Below, piece after piece: positions 5,725-14,083 of a DNA stretch of 28,568 bases. The stretch's first letter is position 1. Each line of letters opens with the position of its first letter. The notes under the pieces were generated by a model, which saw only the letters and a program-made list of their open reading frames with translations, made no database searches and was not told the DNA's origin. A program made the position numbers and the translations under genes. This DNA is from Lachnospiraceae bacterium UBA7050 (GTDB lineage: Bacteria > Bacillota > Clostridia > Lachnospirales > Lachnospiraceae): assembly GCA_002493905.1 (NCBI GenBank), contig DLAJ01000021.1, forward strand, positions 1-28,568, given 5' to 3'.

Positions 5725-7071
5725 ATGCTTTTTCAGGAAAGTGAAACTGTAGAGCTGAAGGAAGTAGTCGCAGACGATATAAAAAAGGAAATCATTGCCT
5801 TTGCTAACTGTGACGGTGGCAAACTGTATATTGGCATCAGGGATGACGGTACAATAGCCGGACTTGATAATCCTGACGGCGTTTCTTTGCAGATCAGCAA
5901 TATGGTAAGGGATGCAATTAAGCCAGATGTGACGATGTTCCTGCATTATAAAACAATAAAGGAAGATGGAAAAGAATTTGTTGAGGTGAATATTCAGCGC
6001 GGAACGGACCGCCCTTATTATCTTGCTAAAAAAGGGATGCGTCCAGAGGGTGTATATGTCAGACAGGGATATTCTTCTGTCCCAGCCACTGACACGACAA
6101 TCCGCCGTATGATTAAGGAGACGGATGGAGACCGCTTTGAGGCTATGCGCTGCTTAAATCAGGAACTTACATTTGAAGCCGCAAAAAAAGAATTTATGCT
6201 TCGGAAAGTGGGGTTTGGGTCACAGCAAATGCGTACTTTGAAGCTGATCGATCAGGATGGCCTTTACAGTAACTTAGGTCTGCTTTTGTCCGATCAATGC
6301 GTCCATACGATTAAAGTCGCTGTTTTTCAGGGAACGGATCAGACAATTTTTAAGGATCGCCGGGAATTTAGCGGATCACTGATGCAGCAAATGAATGAAA
6401 TTTATGATTTTATCGACTTCCGTAACCAAACCCGTGCAACCATAGAAAGATTGTTGAGAATTGATGTCAGGGACTACCCTGAGATCGCCGTCAGAGAGGC
6501 ACTTCTAAATCTGCTGGTTCACCGCGACTATTCCTTCAGCGCCAGTGCGCTTATCAGTATTTATGCGGATCGGATTGAATTTGTATCCATTGGCGGATTG
6601 ATGCCGGGAATTGATCTGGAAGATATTATGGTAGGCATTTCCGTATGCAGAAATCAGGACCTTGCAAATGTATTCTACCGGCTGCATCTGATTGAGGCTT
6701 ACGGTACTGGAATGGGAAAGATTATGAGGGCATACAAAGGCATGGAAGAAAAGCCTTCGATTGAAACGACTCAAAATACCTTTAAGGTCGTATTGCCTAA
6801 CATTAACGCAAAATATGAAACGGTAAATTTTTCTGTAACGAAAGCAGAATCCATCACAAGTTCCACTGTCAGGGCTGAGAAAATCCTGAGCAATGAAGAA
6901 AGGGTACTGGAATATGCCCGATCCCATGGCGCTATTACAAGAAATGATGTAATCGAATTGCTCGAGGTAAGTACATCGACCGCATCCAGAGTCATTAGGA
7001 AAATGGTAAAAAGCAACTTGCTGAAGCAGAATGGAAAAGCAAGAAACACCAACTATACTGTTATAAAATAA
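5725..7071 (+). CDS. AlbA/Schlafen-domain transcriptional regulator with GHKL-like and HTH domains
   Basis: A 448-residue regulator of the AlbA_2 / Schlafen-like family. I start it at the ATG of 5725, which has AAGGAGAT (5711-5718); the in-frame ATG at 5704 lacks a site and lies almost on the transcription start. Domains: AlbA_2 nucleic-acid-binding fold at about 1-130 (ESETVELKEV, FANCDGGKLYIGIRDDG); an ATPase-like C-terminal region around 255-330 with the N-box-like REALLNLLVHRDYS and later YGTGMGKI; and a winged helix at about 387-448 (ITRNDVIELLEVSTSTASRVI). Such proteins are frequent in Clostridia as autoregulators and near mobile or defence genes. No obvious partner gene follows. The repeat operators in its promoter fit autoregulation. 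Its boundary with the peptide cassette is 263 bases. Confidence 0.85.
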   Translation: MLFQESETVELKEVVADDIKKEIIAFANCDGGKLYIGIRDDGTIAGLDNPDGVSLQISNMVRDAIKPDVTMFLHYKTIKEDGKEFVEVNIQRGTDRPYYLAKKGMRPEGVYVRQGYSSVPATDTTIRRMIKETDGDRFEAMRCLNQELTFEAAKKEFMLRKVGFGSQQMRTLKLIDQDGLYSNLGLLLSDQCVHTIKVAVFQGTDQTIFKDRREFSGSLMQQMNEIYDFIDFRNQTRATIERLLRIDVRDYPEIAVREALLNLLVHRDYSFSASALISIYADRIEFVSIGGLMPGIDLEDIMVGISVCRNQDLANVFYRLHLIEAYGTGMGKIMRAYKGMEEKPSIETTQNTFKVVLPNINAKYETVNFSVTKAESITSSTVRAEKILSNEERVLEYARSHGAITRNDVIELLEVSTSTASRVIRKMVKSNLLKQNGKARNTNYTVIK

Positions 7072-7109
7072 GAAGAATGATACGCAATAAACATAACACT
7101 ATAATTGTT

Positions 7110-7175
7110 ATCAAAGATCCGTTCTGGCACCCGGTTCATGAATGGAAAAATGCGCCTAAGGAAACGCTTGCATGA
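7110..7175 (+). pseudogene. Possible unrecognised C-terminal gene remnant
   Basis: The stretch reads in one frame as IKDPFWHPVHEWKNAPKETL plus Ala and a stop, composition that looks like a protein tail rather than random intergenic DNA. It is not part of the frame of either neighbour and has no start or RBS. I do not recognise the family. Given the gene fragments on the other side of the LysR gene, a remnant is plausible, but chance cannot be excluded for so short a piece. The rest of the 7072-7227 gap holds the LysR promoter and the inverted repeat ATAACA...TGTTAT (7093-7111). Confidence 0.3.
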
Positions 7176-7196
7176 ATGATAAAGGACAGATATAAT
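7168..7196 (+). promoter_or_regulatory. Promoter of the LysR-family gene
   Basis: TTGCAT (7168-7173) and a perfect TATAAT (7191-7196) are separated by 17 bases, 31 bases before the LysR start codon. Confidence 0.65.
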
Positions 7197-7227
7197 TTAA
7201 GAAAAAAGCGAAAGGCGGTGCCGGTTT

Positions 7228-8121
7228 ATGTATAATCCACAGCTTGAAACCTTTATCCGTGTGGCAGATGCCGGAAGCTTTAATAAAGCGGCAGAGCAGG
7301 CATTTATTACGCCCACGGCAGTCTTGAAGCAGATCAATCTGCTGGAGGCGGATTTGGACGTAAAACTTTTTGAGCGGACTCATCGCGGGCTGGTGCTGAC
7401 AAAAGCAGGGACATCTTTATATAACGATGCGAAATATGTGATACAGTATTGTAAGGATTCTGTCACCCGGGCAAAAAATGCCATGCAGGAGGGGGACAAT
7501 ATTATCCGCATTGGAACTTCCCCGATGACGCCGGCCGGAGTCTTGGTAGAGCTTTGGCCAAAGATTCATGAGCTCTGCCCGGAGATTAAATTCCAGCTTG
7601 TCCCCTTTGAAAATACACCGGAGAATGCAAGGGAGATTTTGAAAAATCTCGGACAGAATATTGATGTGGTTGCGGGAATTTTTGACGATACGATGTTAAA
7701 TCTGCGAAGCTGCGATGGTTTTGAAATCTCCAGACAGCCAATCTGCTGCGCGGTGTCCATCCACCATCGTCTTGCCGATAAAAACAGGTTAACCGTTCAG
7801 GATTTGTATGGAGAACGGCTGATGCTGATGAACCGCAATTGGAGCAATTATGTAGATATGCTTAGGGATGAAATCTGGCAGAATCACCCGCAGATTCAGA
7901 TTGTAGACTTTGATTTTTATAGTGTAGAAGCATTTAACCGGTGTGAAAACAGCAATGATGTTCTAATGGCAGTTCAGATATGGGATAATGTCCATCCCCT
8001 GCTAAAAGTGATTCCTGTGGAATGGAACTATTCTATCCCCTATGGCCTGCTCCATTCACATACGCCGTCGAAAGCGGTAAAGCAGTTCCTGTCAGCAATT
8101 CAGGCGGTATTGCATCAATAG
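7228..8121 (+). CDS. LysR-family transcriptional regulator
   Basis: A 297-residue LysR-type regulator. The N-terminal winged helix is complete (LETFIRVADAGSFNKAAEQA, then ITPTAVLKQINLLEADLDVKLFER, THRGLVLTKAG), followed by the linker helix and a periplasmic-binding-protein-like effector domain from about residue 90 (IIRIGTSPMTPAGVLVELWP). The ATG follows an AAAGGCGG site. LysR regulators of this type in Lachnospiraceae commonly sit next to clusters of flavodoxin, aldo/keto reductase, iron-alcohol dehydrogenase and hydrolase genes; those genes do follow it here on the same strand, but several are broken. It has its own promoter and terminator, so it is a single-gene unit. The effector is unknown. 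Confidence 0.93.
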   Translation: MYNPQLETFIRVADAGSFNKAAEQAFITPTAVLKQINLLEADLDVKLFERTHRGLVLTKAGTSLYNDAKYVIQYCKDSVTRAKNAMQEGDNIIRIGTSPMTPAGVLVELWPKIHELCPEIKFQLVPFENTPENAREILKNLGQNIDVVAGIFDDTMLNLRSCDGFEISRQPICCAVSIHHRLADKNRLTVQDLYGERLMLMNRNWSNYVDMLRDEIWQNHPQIQIVDFDFYSVEAFNRCENSNDVLMAVQIWDNVHPLLKVIPVEWNYSIPYGLLHSHTPSKAVKQFLSAIQAVLHQ

Positions 8122-8213
8122 AACCGATTTTACATACTCCATTTTTTCTGGCAGGTGATGCTGTTAGAAAGAATTTTTAGATACAACCATTAGGTATAAA
8201 CTGATGAACGAAA

Positions 8214-8243
8214 CGAGACTTCTGCGGAAGCCTTGTTTTTTTT
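8214..8243 (+). terminator. Intrinsic terminator of the LysR gene
   Basis: Stem CGAGACTTC (8214-8222) and GAAGCCTTG (8227-8235) with loop TGCG, one A-C mismatch and one wobble, followed by eight T residues (8236-8243). The next gene's ribosome binding site begins only about 40 bases later, leaving little room for a separate promoter. Confidence 0.8.
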
Positions 8244-8297
8244 TATACTATAAACAGTCAAAGAAGCGGAAAAAATGGTCTGGCAGGAGGAAAGCGA

Positions 8298-9097
8298 ATG
8301 ATGAAGCGGGTAATCGTAATGGGAACTGTAACAGCCCTGTTTATCATGTTACTCGGTGCCTGTGGAAATACAGGAGGAACAAAACAAGGTCGGGAGGAAC
8401 AGGACATGTCAACCAATTCTGACAAAACGGAATCCGGGGAGGATGATACACAAAAGAAAGCGATGATCGGTTTTTATACGGTTGACACAGCCATATCGAT
8501 CCGGATGAAACAGTGGCGATTACAAATTACATGAAAGAGCATGCTGTTTCCGGTGACACCATATTTTATGATATTTATACGGAGGAGGAAAAGGCGGATG
8601 ACCCGGCGAAAGAAGAGACGGGGCTGTTTTTTTTCAAGGGAATTCCCGGCGAACGGTTTGCAGTCTTAAATGCAGGCGGGGCGTTTGCCTACGTAGGCGC
8701 CATGCAGGACAGCTTCCCCCATGCCTTGGAACTGTCGAAACAAGGGTACAACGCGTTTGCCCTGATTTACCGGCCCGGTGCACAGACGGCCTGTGAAGAC
8801 CTGTCCCGTGCCATTCAGTTTGTTTTTGAACATGCCGAGGAACTGGAAGTGAACACCGATGGCTATTCCCTGTGGGGCGGCAGCGCCGGTGCGAGAATGG
8901 CGGCGTGGGTCGGCTCCTATGGGACAGCCGCGTTTGGGGCTGATGACCTGCCATTACGGGAACTTGGTGTGGATGGGTCTATGGATTTGAAAGCCATTGC
9001 GGATTCCTGCAATCAGGCTTCGGGCGGTTATAAAAAAATGACCCATGAGGAAATCCTGAAAATTTTTCAGGAGTGCTATGGAAGAGAAACATCATAA
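8298..9097 (+). pseudogene. Secreted alpha/beta-hydrolase, frameshifted and fused to a foreign tail
   Basis: The first frame (8298-8534) starts after AGGAGG and encodes a lipoprotein signal ending in LLGACG, so the ancestral product was a membrane-anchored extracytoplasmic lipoprotein. At about 8480-8500 the frame shifts; coding continues in another frame as DPDETVAITNYMKEH and on through an alpha/beta-hydrolase (esterase) fold with the oxyanion segment LNAGGAFAYVG and the nucleophile motif G-G-S-A-G at about 8878-8892. The hydrolase match stops at AFGADDLP (about 8950), before the catalytic Asp and His. The remaining 49 residues are an alcohol-dehydrogenase tail. With a frameshift, a lost C-terminal half and a foreign end, an active enzyme is unlikely unless the shift is a sequencing error. 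Confidence 0.75.
8948..9097 (+). pseudogene. C-terminal fragment of an iron-containing alcohol dehydrogenase
   Basis: The residues LPLRELGVDGSMDLKAI...HEEILKIFQECY align by eye with the C-terminus of the intact enzyme encoded at 12065-13210 (LPVKMGEL...LRKAADTCN...RDEVYEILMECL). That includes the position of the conserved IADSCN/AADTCN helix and the terminal ECY/ECL. It is in frame with the hydrolase before it, the shared LP dipeptide marking the joint. The catalytic and metal-binding parts are absent. Confidence 0.65.
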
Positions 9098-9111
9098 GCG
9101 TACCGTGATAT

Positions 9112-9259
9112 TTTGAAAAGACAGACTCTGAATTGGGAGACAGCGGTAGATTGTTGGCAGAAGCGGCTGGTACCGGAGACTGGCTGGAGGGAATGCGGTT
9201 CTCGTCCAGCGTTACCGAAGAGGATGTTCAGACCTGGGGTGGACAGCCTGGGTCTGTAA
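9112..9259 (+). pseudogene. C-terminal remnant of a flavodoxin, frameshifted
   Basis: In one frame the bases encode LGDSGRLLAEAAGTGDWLEG followed by MRFSSSVTEEDVQTW, the typical last third of a long-chain bacterial flavodoxin. The final VDSLGL and a stop appear only after skipping one base near 9238, where a G run may have gained a base. No start codon or FMN-binding N-terminus precedes it, and an in-frame stop lies at 9106-9108. A related flavodoxin domain is present in the next gene, so this could be the tail left from a second copy. Confidence 0.65.
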
Positions 9260-9352
9260 TGGATGGATGATAATGAGGGTACAGGCATTGTAAAGGACTG
9301 TCTTCGCTGGTCTGGATACTTAGAATCAACGAAAGGTCAGGAAAGGAGCGGT

Positions 9353-10678
9353 ATGAAAAAAAGAAAAAGACGACTGGTTATAGTTGTTGCTGTATTGATT
9401 GTGCTGCTTGGGGCGGGGTGCTGGTATCTGTTCCTTGGAGGCCGGATCACAGATGCAGACGGTGAGATAACGGCAGGAGCAGATGGGACCCGCTCCCTGA
9501 TCGTATATTTTTCAAGAGCCGGTGAAATTCCGAATACGGTGGATGCGGTGTCGTCTGCGACGCCGAATTCCAATCAGGCGATGGAAGGCAGTGATACGGA
9601 GGCAGCGGCAAAAATGATTCAGGAACTTACCGGAGCGGATTTATTTCAAATCCATACAAAGCGGTATTACCGCAGTGCTTTCTGGGGTACGGCTGCCACG
9701 GCATGGATTGAGGAAAAGCTGAACTTAAGACCGGGACTCGCGGCACAGCCAGAGAATCTGGATAACTATGATGTAATTTATGTAGGTTATCCGATCTGGT
9801 GGTTTAATGCGCCCATGGCAATCGGCAGCTTTTTGGAAAGCTATGATTTGACTGGAAAGATCGTCGTGCCTTTCTGCACCAGCAGCGATAATGGGATTGA
9901 TGTCAGTATGGATTACATCCGCGAAGTTTCGGAAGGGGCTGAAGTCATGGAGGGTTATCGTGTCCATAATTCCGGTCTGGAGGATGTGGCTGCATGGCTC
10001 ACCCGCATTGGTATGCTTACGCAGACAGACGGATTGAAGGATACCGATGACGGTCAGGCCGAAGAAAATGTGGGAAGTGTAAAACAGGAGGAAAGCGCAT
10101 TGGGCCATGTTACGGAAGGAACGGAAGAATATCGGAGCTTTCTTATCGACAATGTGTTTCACTCCGTAAATGAGGGCGACATTCATTATAATGTCTATAT
10201 TCCGGAAAGCTACGACGGGAGCATACCTTATGCCCTGTATGTTACCCTGCCAGGCTATGAAGGGTTGTATTTTCAGGGAATTGCAGCAAATCTACGGTCC
10301 GAGGAATTTGGTTTTGAAGCTTTAGAATATAACAGTGAAATGATCATAGTGGCGCCTCAGCTTGGCGATTGGGGAGAAAACTCCGCAGATCAGACGATTG
10401 CCCTTGTGGAATATTTTCTGAAGCAGTATAACGTTGATCCATCTAAAGTGTACGGCAGCGGATTTTCTGGCGGCGGGGAAACCATGTCCATCGTGATGGG
10501 AAAGCGTCCGGACCTGTTTACAGCCTATCTGCAGGTCAGTTCCCAGTGGGACGGTGAATATGAAACTGTGGTCAGCCGCCGTCTGCCGGTGTACTTTGCT
10601 ATAGGACGGAATGATCTACTCTTTTTATGGAAGGTTGAGCGTTGCTTCTGCGGATACGGAGAAATTCGCCTCATCTGA
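9353..10678 (+). pseudogene. Membrane-anchored flavodoxin-esterase fusion, 3' end disrupted
   Basis: Starts at the ATG of 9353 (GGAAAGGAGCGGT upstream). Order of parts: basic tip and one membrane segment (about residues 8-26, VIVVAVLIVLLGAG); flavodoxin fold from about 43 (SLIVYFSRAGE phosphate loop, YVGYPIWWFNAPM, VVPFCTSS), ending AWLTRIGML near residue 223; an acidic linker; then a depolymerase-like esterase (YNVYIPESYDG, IIVAPQLGDWG, nucleophile motif GSGFSGGGE). The esterase match breaks at AIGRND (about 10615), and the last 20 or so residues are out-of-frame readthrough to a stop at 10676-10678. The following sequence is another hydrolase's tail in a different frame. The flavodoxin half seems intact and may still function; the esterase lacks its Asp/His segment. 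Confidence 0.75.
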
Positions 10679-10880
10679 CCTGCCGCCTACCTATTTTTGC
10701 TATGGTACCCGTGACCCGTTTGTGAGTGAATTTGAGAAGTGTGTAGATGCGCTTAATACGGCAGGTGTTCCGGTTACGGTGAATGTATTAGAGGGCAGGC
10801 CTCATGGCTACGGCTATCGGGAAGGGTGGATTCCGGATTATGACGCATGGCTGACAGGGATACTCGAAAATAATGATTAG
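10623..10880 (+). pseudogene. C-terminal fragment of an alpha/beta-hydrolase
   Basis: A frame beginning about here encodes GRLSVASADTEKFASSDLPP, then TYFCYGTRDPFV (strand with the catalytic Asp) and RPHGYGYREGWIPDYDAWLT (catalytic His and terminal helix). This is the C-terminal third of an acetyl-esterase-like hydrolase. It lacks a ribosome binding site and nucleophile region and is shifted relative to the flavodoxin-esterase frame. It might be the missing tail of the hydrolase at 8298-8950, or come from a paralogue. Confidence 0.7.
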
Positions 10881-10968
10881 TCTGTCAAAATGGAGGAAGC
10901 GCCTTTTGGAGCATAAGGAAACCAATGAAGAGATATAGGTAAGAATGAAATAAATATGGAGGCTTAAT

Positions 10969-11967
10969 ATGGAACACAGAATTTTAGGAAAAGATTTGGA
11001 AGTATCTGCGGTGGGGCTCGGCTGCATGGGAATGAGCCATGCTTATGGGGCGCCGGCGGATAAAGGAGAAATGCGCGAACTGCTGGCGGAGGCTGTTGAT
11101 ATGGGATACACGTTCTTCGACACAGCGGAGGTTTACGGTACGCCGGAAAATCCTCATGATAATGAAGAACTGGTGGGGGAAGCGCTGAAGCCATACCGGA
11201 ATAAAGTTGTACTGGCAACTAAATTCGGAATCCATTTTGATATGGAGAGCAGACAGGTCAATAAACCGCTGGTGACGGACTCCAGGCCGGAGGTAATCCG
11301 GGCTTCGGTGGAGAATTCCCTGAAACGTCTTGGTACAGATCACATTGATTTATATTATCAGCACCGGGCAGACCCGGCCGTTCCGATTGAGGAAGTGGCA
11401 GGCGTCATGCAGGAGCTGATTAAGGAGGGAAAGGTTACGCATTGGGGGCTTTCTGAAGCTAAGGAAGAAACGATACGCCGCGCCCATGCGGTCTGTCCGG
11501 TAACCGCAATCCAAAACCGTTATTCCATGATGGCGCGCTGGTATGAAGAACTCTTCCCGGTGCTGGAGGAGCTAAAAATCGGTTATGTGGCCTTTTCTCC
11601 TCTGGCAAACGGATTTCTGTCCGCAAAGTATGGGAAGGAATCCAAATTTGAGAAGGGTACGGATTACCGGAGCATCATGCCGCAATTTACGCCAAAGGCG
11701 GTGGAACAGAATCAGAAACTGCTTGAGTTAATCCGCACTGTGGCGGAAGGAAAACAGGCAGCGCCCGGTCAGATCGCCCTTGCATGGATGCTCTGCAAGA
11801 AACCATATCTGGTGCCGATCCCCGGAACCAGAAAGCCGGACCGCCTGAGAGAAAATGCAGGGGCGGCGGAGATTCAATTGACAGAAAAGGAAATTGAGAC
11901 TTTGGACAAACAGCTTGATGCGATGGAAATGTCGGATGTATTTGGCGGTACAGAATGTAAATCGTAA
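10969..11967 (+). CDS. Aldo/keto reductase
   Basis: Complete NADPH-dependent aldo/keto reductase, 332 residues, typical length for the AKR13/YakC-like group. The TIM-barrel catalytic tetrad is visible as Asp51 (FFDTAEVYG), Tyr56, Lys85 (LATKFG) and His132 (YYQHRAD). The cofactor loop is IPGTRKPDRLRENAGA. The ATG follows ATGGAGG at good spacing. It is one of two intact catalytic genes in the LysR-linked redox cluster, 97 bases before the alcohol dehydrogenase on the same strand. It likely reduces aldehydes or ketones; the substrate cannot be told from sequence. Confidence 0.93.
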   Translation: MEHRILGKDLEVSAVGLGCMGMSHAYGAPADKGEMRELLAEAVDMGYTFFDTAEVYGTPENPHDNEELVGEALKPYRNKVVLATKFGIHFDMESRQVNKPLVTDSRPEVIRASVENSLKRLGTDHIDLYYQHRADPAVPIEEVAGVMQELIKEGKVTHWGLSEAKEETIRRAHAVCPVTAIQNRYSMMARWYEELFPVLEELKIGYVAFSPLANGFLSAKYGKESKFEKGTDYRSIMPQFTPKAVEQNQKLLELIRTVAEGKQAAPGQIALAWMLCKKPYLVPIPGTRKPDRLRENAGAAEIQLTEKEIETLDKQLDAMEMSDVFGGTECKS

Positions 11968-12024
11968 AAAAGCAGGCAGAACGAAAGAAATCCGAATCTT
12001 ACGTCCACGGTATAAAAAAGAAAA

Positions 12025-12040
12025 TGCCGCTATGGCGGCA
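12025..12040 (+). repeat. Small hairpin between aldo/keto reductase and alcohol dehydrogenase
   Basis: TGCCGC-tatg-GCGGCA, a perfect 6-base-pair stem ending 25 bases before the alcohol dehydrogenase start. No T-tract follows, so it is more likely an mRNA processing or stability element than a terminator. Confidence 0.4.
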
Positions 12041-12064
12041 GAATAAAAGAAGGAGGTTATCATC

Positions 12065-13210
12065 ATGAAAGAATTTGTTTTTACTTATCCCACAAAGGTA
12101 TATTTCGGAGAAGGTTCTCTGGAAAAGGCGGTTGCCGCAGAATGCGGCAAATACGGCAAAACAGTAATGCTTGCCTATGGCGGCGCTTCCTTAAAAAAGA
12201 ACGGGCTCTATGGCAGGGTAAAAGGACTGCTTGAAAAAGTGGGAAAGGATGTGGTGGATTTCCCGGGTATCATGCCCAATCCCACTTACGCCAAGGTGCA
12301 GGAGGGTGCAGCACTGGCGAAGGAAAAAGGGGTGGACTTTATCCTCGCCGTTGGCGGAGGTTCCGTGATTGACTGCTGTAAGATCATAGCAGCACAGGCA
12401 AAAACGGATGAGGATATCTGGGAAATGGAGTTTACAAAAGGGAAATATCCGACGGAATATCTGCCCATGGGAGCAATTGTCACAGCTTCCGGCACAGGTG
12501 CCGAACAGAACTGCGGCGCAGTGATCACAAACGAGGAAAAAGGAATCAAGACCGGTGTGGTTGGCGCCTATGCTTCTTTTGCGGTGCTTGATCCTGCATT
12601 GACGGCATCTGTTCCTGCCATGCAGGTGATTTCTGGTGCTTTTGATACGCTCAGCCATGCAATGGAAACCTATCTCGGAAATTCCGACAAGGACAATGTT
12701 TCTGATGATCTCGCACTTGCAGTTATGCGCAATACAGTGGTAAATATGCGCCGCCTGATTGCCAATGTGAGTGATATGCAGGCAAGAAGCAATCTGATGT
12801 GGGATTCGGCTATGGCAGAAAACGGAATTCTGAAAGTCGGACGGGTTACGGATTTTCAAGCGCACCAGATCGAGCATCAGCTTGGCGCGTTTACGGACTG
12901 TAACCACGGGCAGGGGCTTGCCGTGATCCATCCCGCCTACTATCGCCATATTTTGAAAGACGCGGAAGAAAAATTCCGTCGGTTTGCAAAAGCTGTATTT
13001 GACAAAGACACAGCGGCGGAAGGGATAGATGCACTTGCTGACTTTATAAAGGAATGCGGTCTGCCCGTGAAAATGGGAGAATTGAAATCGAAGGTGGAGA
13101 TTACCCCTGAGGTGTTGCGGAAGGCAGCGGATACCTGCAATATTATCAAGTGCAATCCCCGCGAGTTAAGCAGGGATGAGGTTTATGAAATTTTAATGGA
13201 ATGCCTGTGA
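12065..13210 (+). CDS. Iron/zinc-dependent alcohol dehydrogenase, YqhD/BDH type
   Basis: Group III metal-dependent alcohol dehydrogenase, 381 residues, reducing aldehydes to alcohols in the cytosol. The GGGS dinucleotide loop is at 97-100, and YGGAS at 38-42 resembles the NADPH-binding segment of YqhD. Metal ligands fall at Asp194, His198, His267 and His281, the same positions as in E. coli YqhD. A strong AAGGAGG site precedes the ATG. It ends two bases before the upstream region of the RibD-like gene, so both are likely co-transcribed, perhaps together with the aldo/keto reductase. A fragment of a second enzyme of this family is fused to the broken hydrolase at 8948-9097, so the cluster once held two copies. 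Confidence 0.95.
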   Translation: MKEFVFTYPTKVYFGEGSLEKAVAAECGKYGKTVMLAYGGASLKKNGLYGRVKGLLEKVGKDVVDFPGIMPNPTYAKVQEGAALAKEKGVDFILAVGGGSVIDCCKIIAAQAKTDEDIWEMEFTKGKYPTEYLPMGAIVTASGTGAEQNCGAVITNEEKGIKTGVVGAYASFAVLDPALTASVPAMQVISGAFDTLSHAMETYLGNSDKDNVSDDLALAVMRNTVVNMRRLIANVSDMQARSNLMWDSAMAENGILKVGRVTDFQAHQIEHQLGAFTDCNHGQGLAVIHPAYYRHILKDAEEKFRRFAKAVFDKDTAAEGIDALADFIKECGLPVKMGELKSKVEITPEVLRKAADTCNIIKCNPRELSRDEVYEILMECL

Positions 13211-13232
13211 AATGGAAAGGAGTTGTTTATTG

Positions 13233-13751
13233 ATGGACAGGCCTTATGTGATTTGCCACATTTTGAGTTCTCTGGACGGGAAGATCAACGGTCCGTTTAT
13301 GGCAGCGGAGGCAACGGGACTACTTAGCAGAGAATACGGAAAAATCCGCACAGAAATGAACGCGGAGGCATGGCTGTACGGAACCACAACAGCCAAGGAA
13401 TTTTTGAATTTTCGAGAGCCGGTTTTGGAAGAAAACGCCTGTGTTCCGGAGGGAGATTTTATAGCTGGTGATGAGACAACTCCATATTTCGTTGCTTTAG
13501 ATGCGAAAGGTGAGCTTGGATGGGAATCCGGAAGATTTGCAAACAAGGGAAGGGCAGAAGCCCATGTCATCGAGATTTTGACGGAGGCAGCGTCCATGTC
13601 CTATCGCGCTTATTTGAGAAAGTGCGGTGTATCCTATATTCTTGCAGGAAAAGCGGAACTGGACTGTGAGATTGCAATGGAGAAGCTGCACCGGCTGTTC
13701 CACATTGAAAGGCTGTTGATTTGTGGGGGAGGTGCGGCGGACTCCACTTAA
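13233..13751 (+). pseudogene. RibD C-terminal/dihydrofolate-reductase-like protein, truncated
   Basis: The fold is that of the RibD reductase domain (DHFR-like). Visible are VICHILSSLDGKINGPFM at the N-terminus, the substrate-site segment AWLYGTTTAKEF, and the NADPH strand RLLICGGGAA. I choose the ATG at 13233, which follows AAAGGAG, not the upstream frame opening at 13212. Relatives have about 230-260 residues; this stops at 172, right after the GGG motif, so the last two strands and a helix are missing. The next bases encode an aldo/keto reductase tail in another frame. Related proteins are often annotated as pyrimidine or dihydrofolate reductases, but many act on unknown substrates. Function is probably lost. 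Confidence 0.75.
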
Positions 13752-13946
13752 GTTATCTGGCGAAGAATGCGAAGGGAATGCCATGCGGAAATCCGCGCCA
13801 ATTTTGACCTGTTTGATTTCAGACTGAATGATGCGGAAATGACGGAAGTCGCGGCACTTAATAAGAACAAACGCTACTATACCAGCACCCCTGAGCTGCT
13901 TAAATCTTACGCTGAGATGGTGTCGCCTGTAGATGATCAGAAATAA
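13752..13946 (+). pseudogene. C-terminal fragment of an aldo/keto reductase
   Basis: From about 13782 to the stop at 13944-13946 the frame reads HAEIRANFDLFDFRLNDAEM, then VAALNKNKRYYTSTPELLKS and SPVDDQK. This is the usual aldo/keto reductase end (cofactor-loop helix, xNxDxFDFxL, terminal loop). It has no start, barrel or active site and lies directly behind the truncated RibD-like gene. It is not the missing tail of the reductase at 1-540, which already contains this helix. The remaining 137 bases to the next gene hold only a possible extended -10 element (TGGTATGAT, 14013-14021). Confidence 0.65.
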
Positions 13947-14083
13947 AAACAACCGGGTGGAAAAAAGAAAACGTAGCACAAATGAAAGAAACTGGAAGTA
14001 TCTGTGTCAGAGTGGTATGATGATAGCAGCTTCAAGGGATGCCATATGTTTAATAATGATATTTGACAGAACGGAGGTTTGTG

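Noticed and set aside
1..14000. Insertion sequence or integrase as cause of the gene joints
   Set aside because: No transposase, terminal inverted repeats or target-site duplications were visible at any of the joints.
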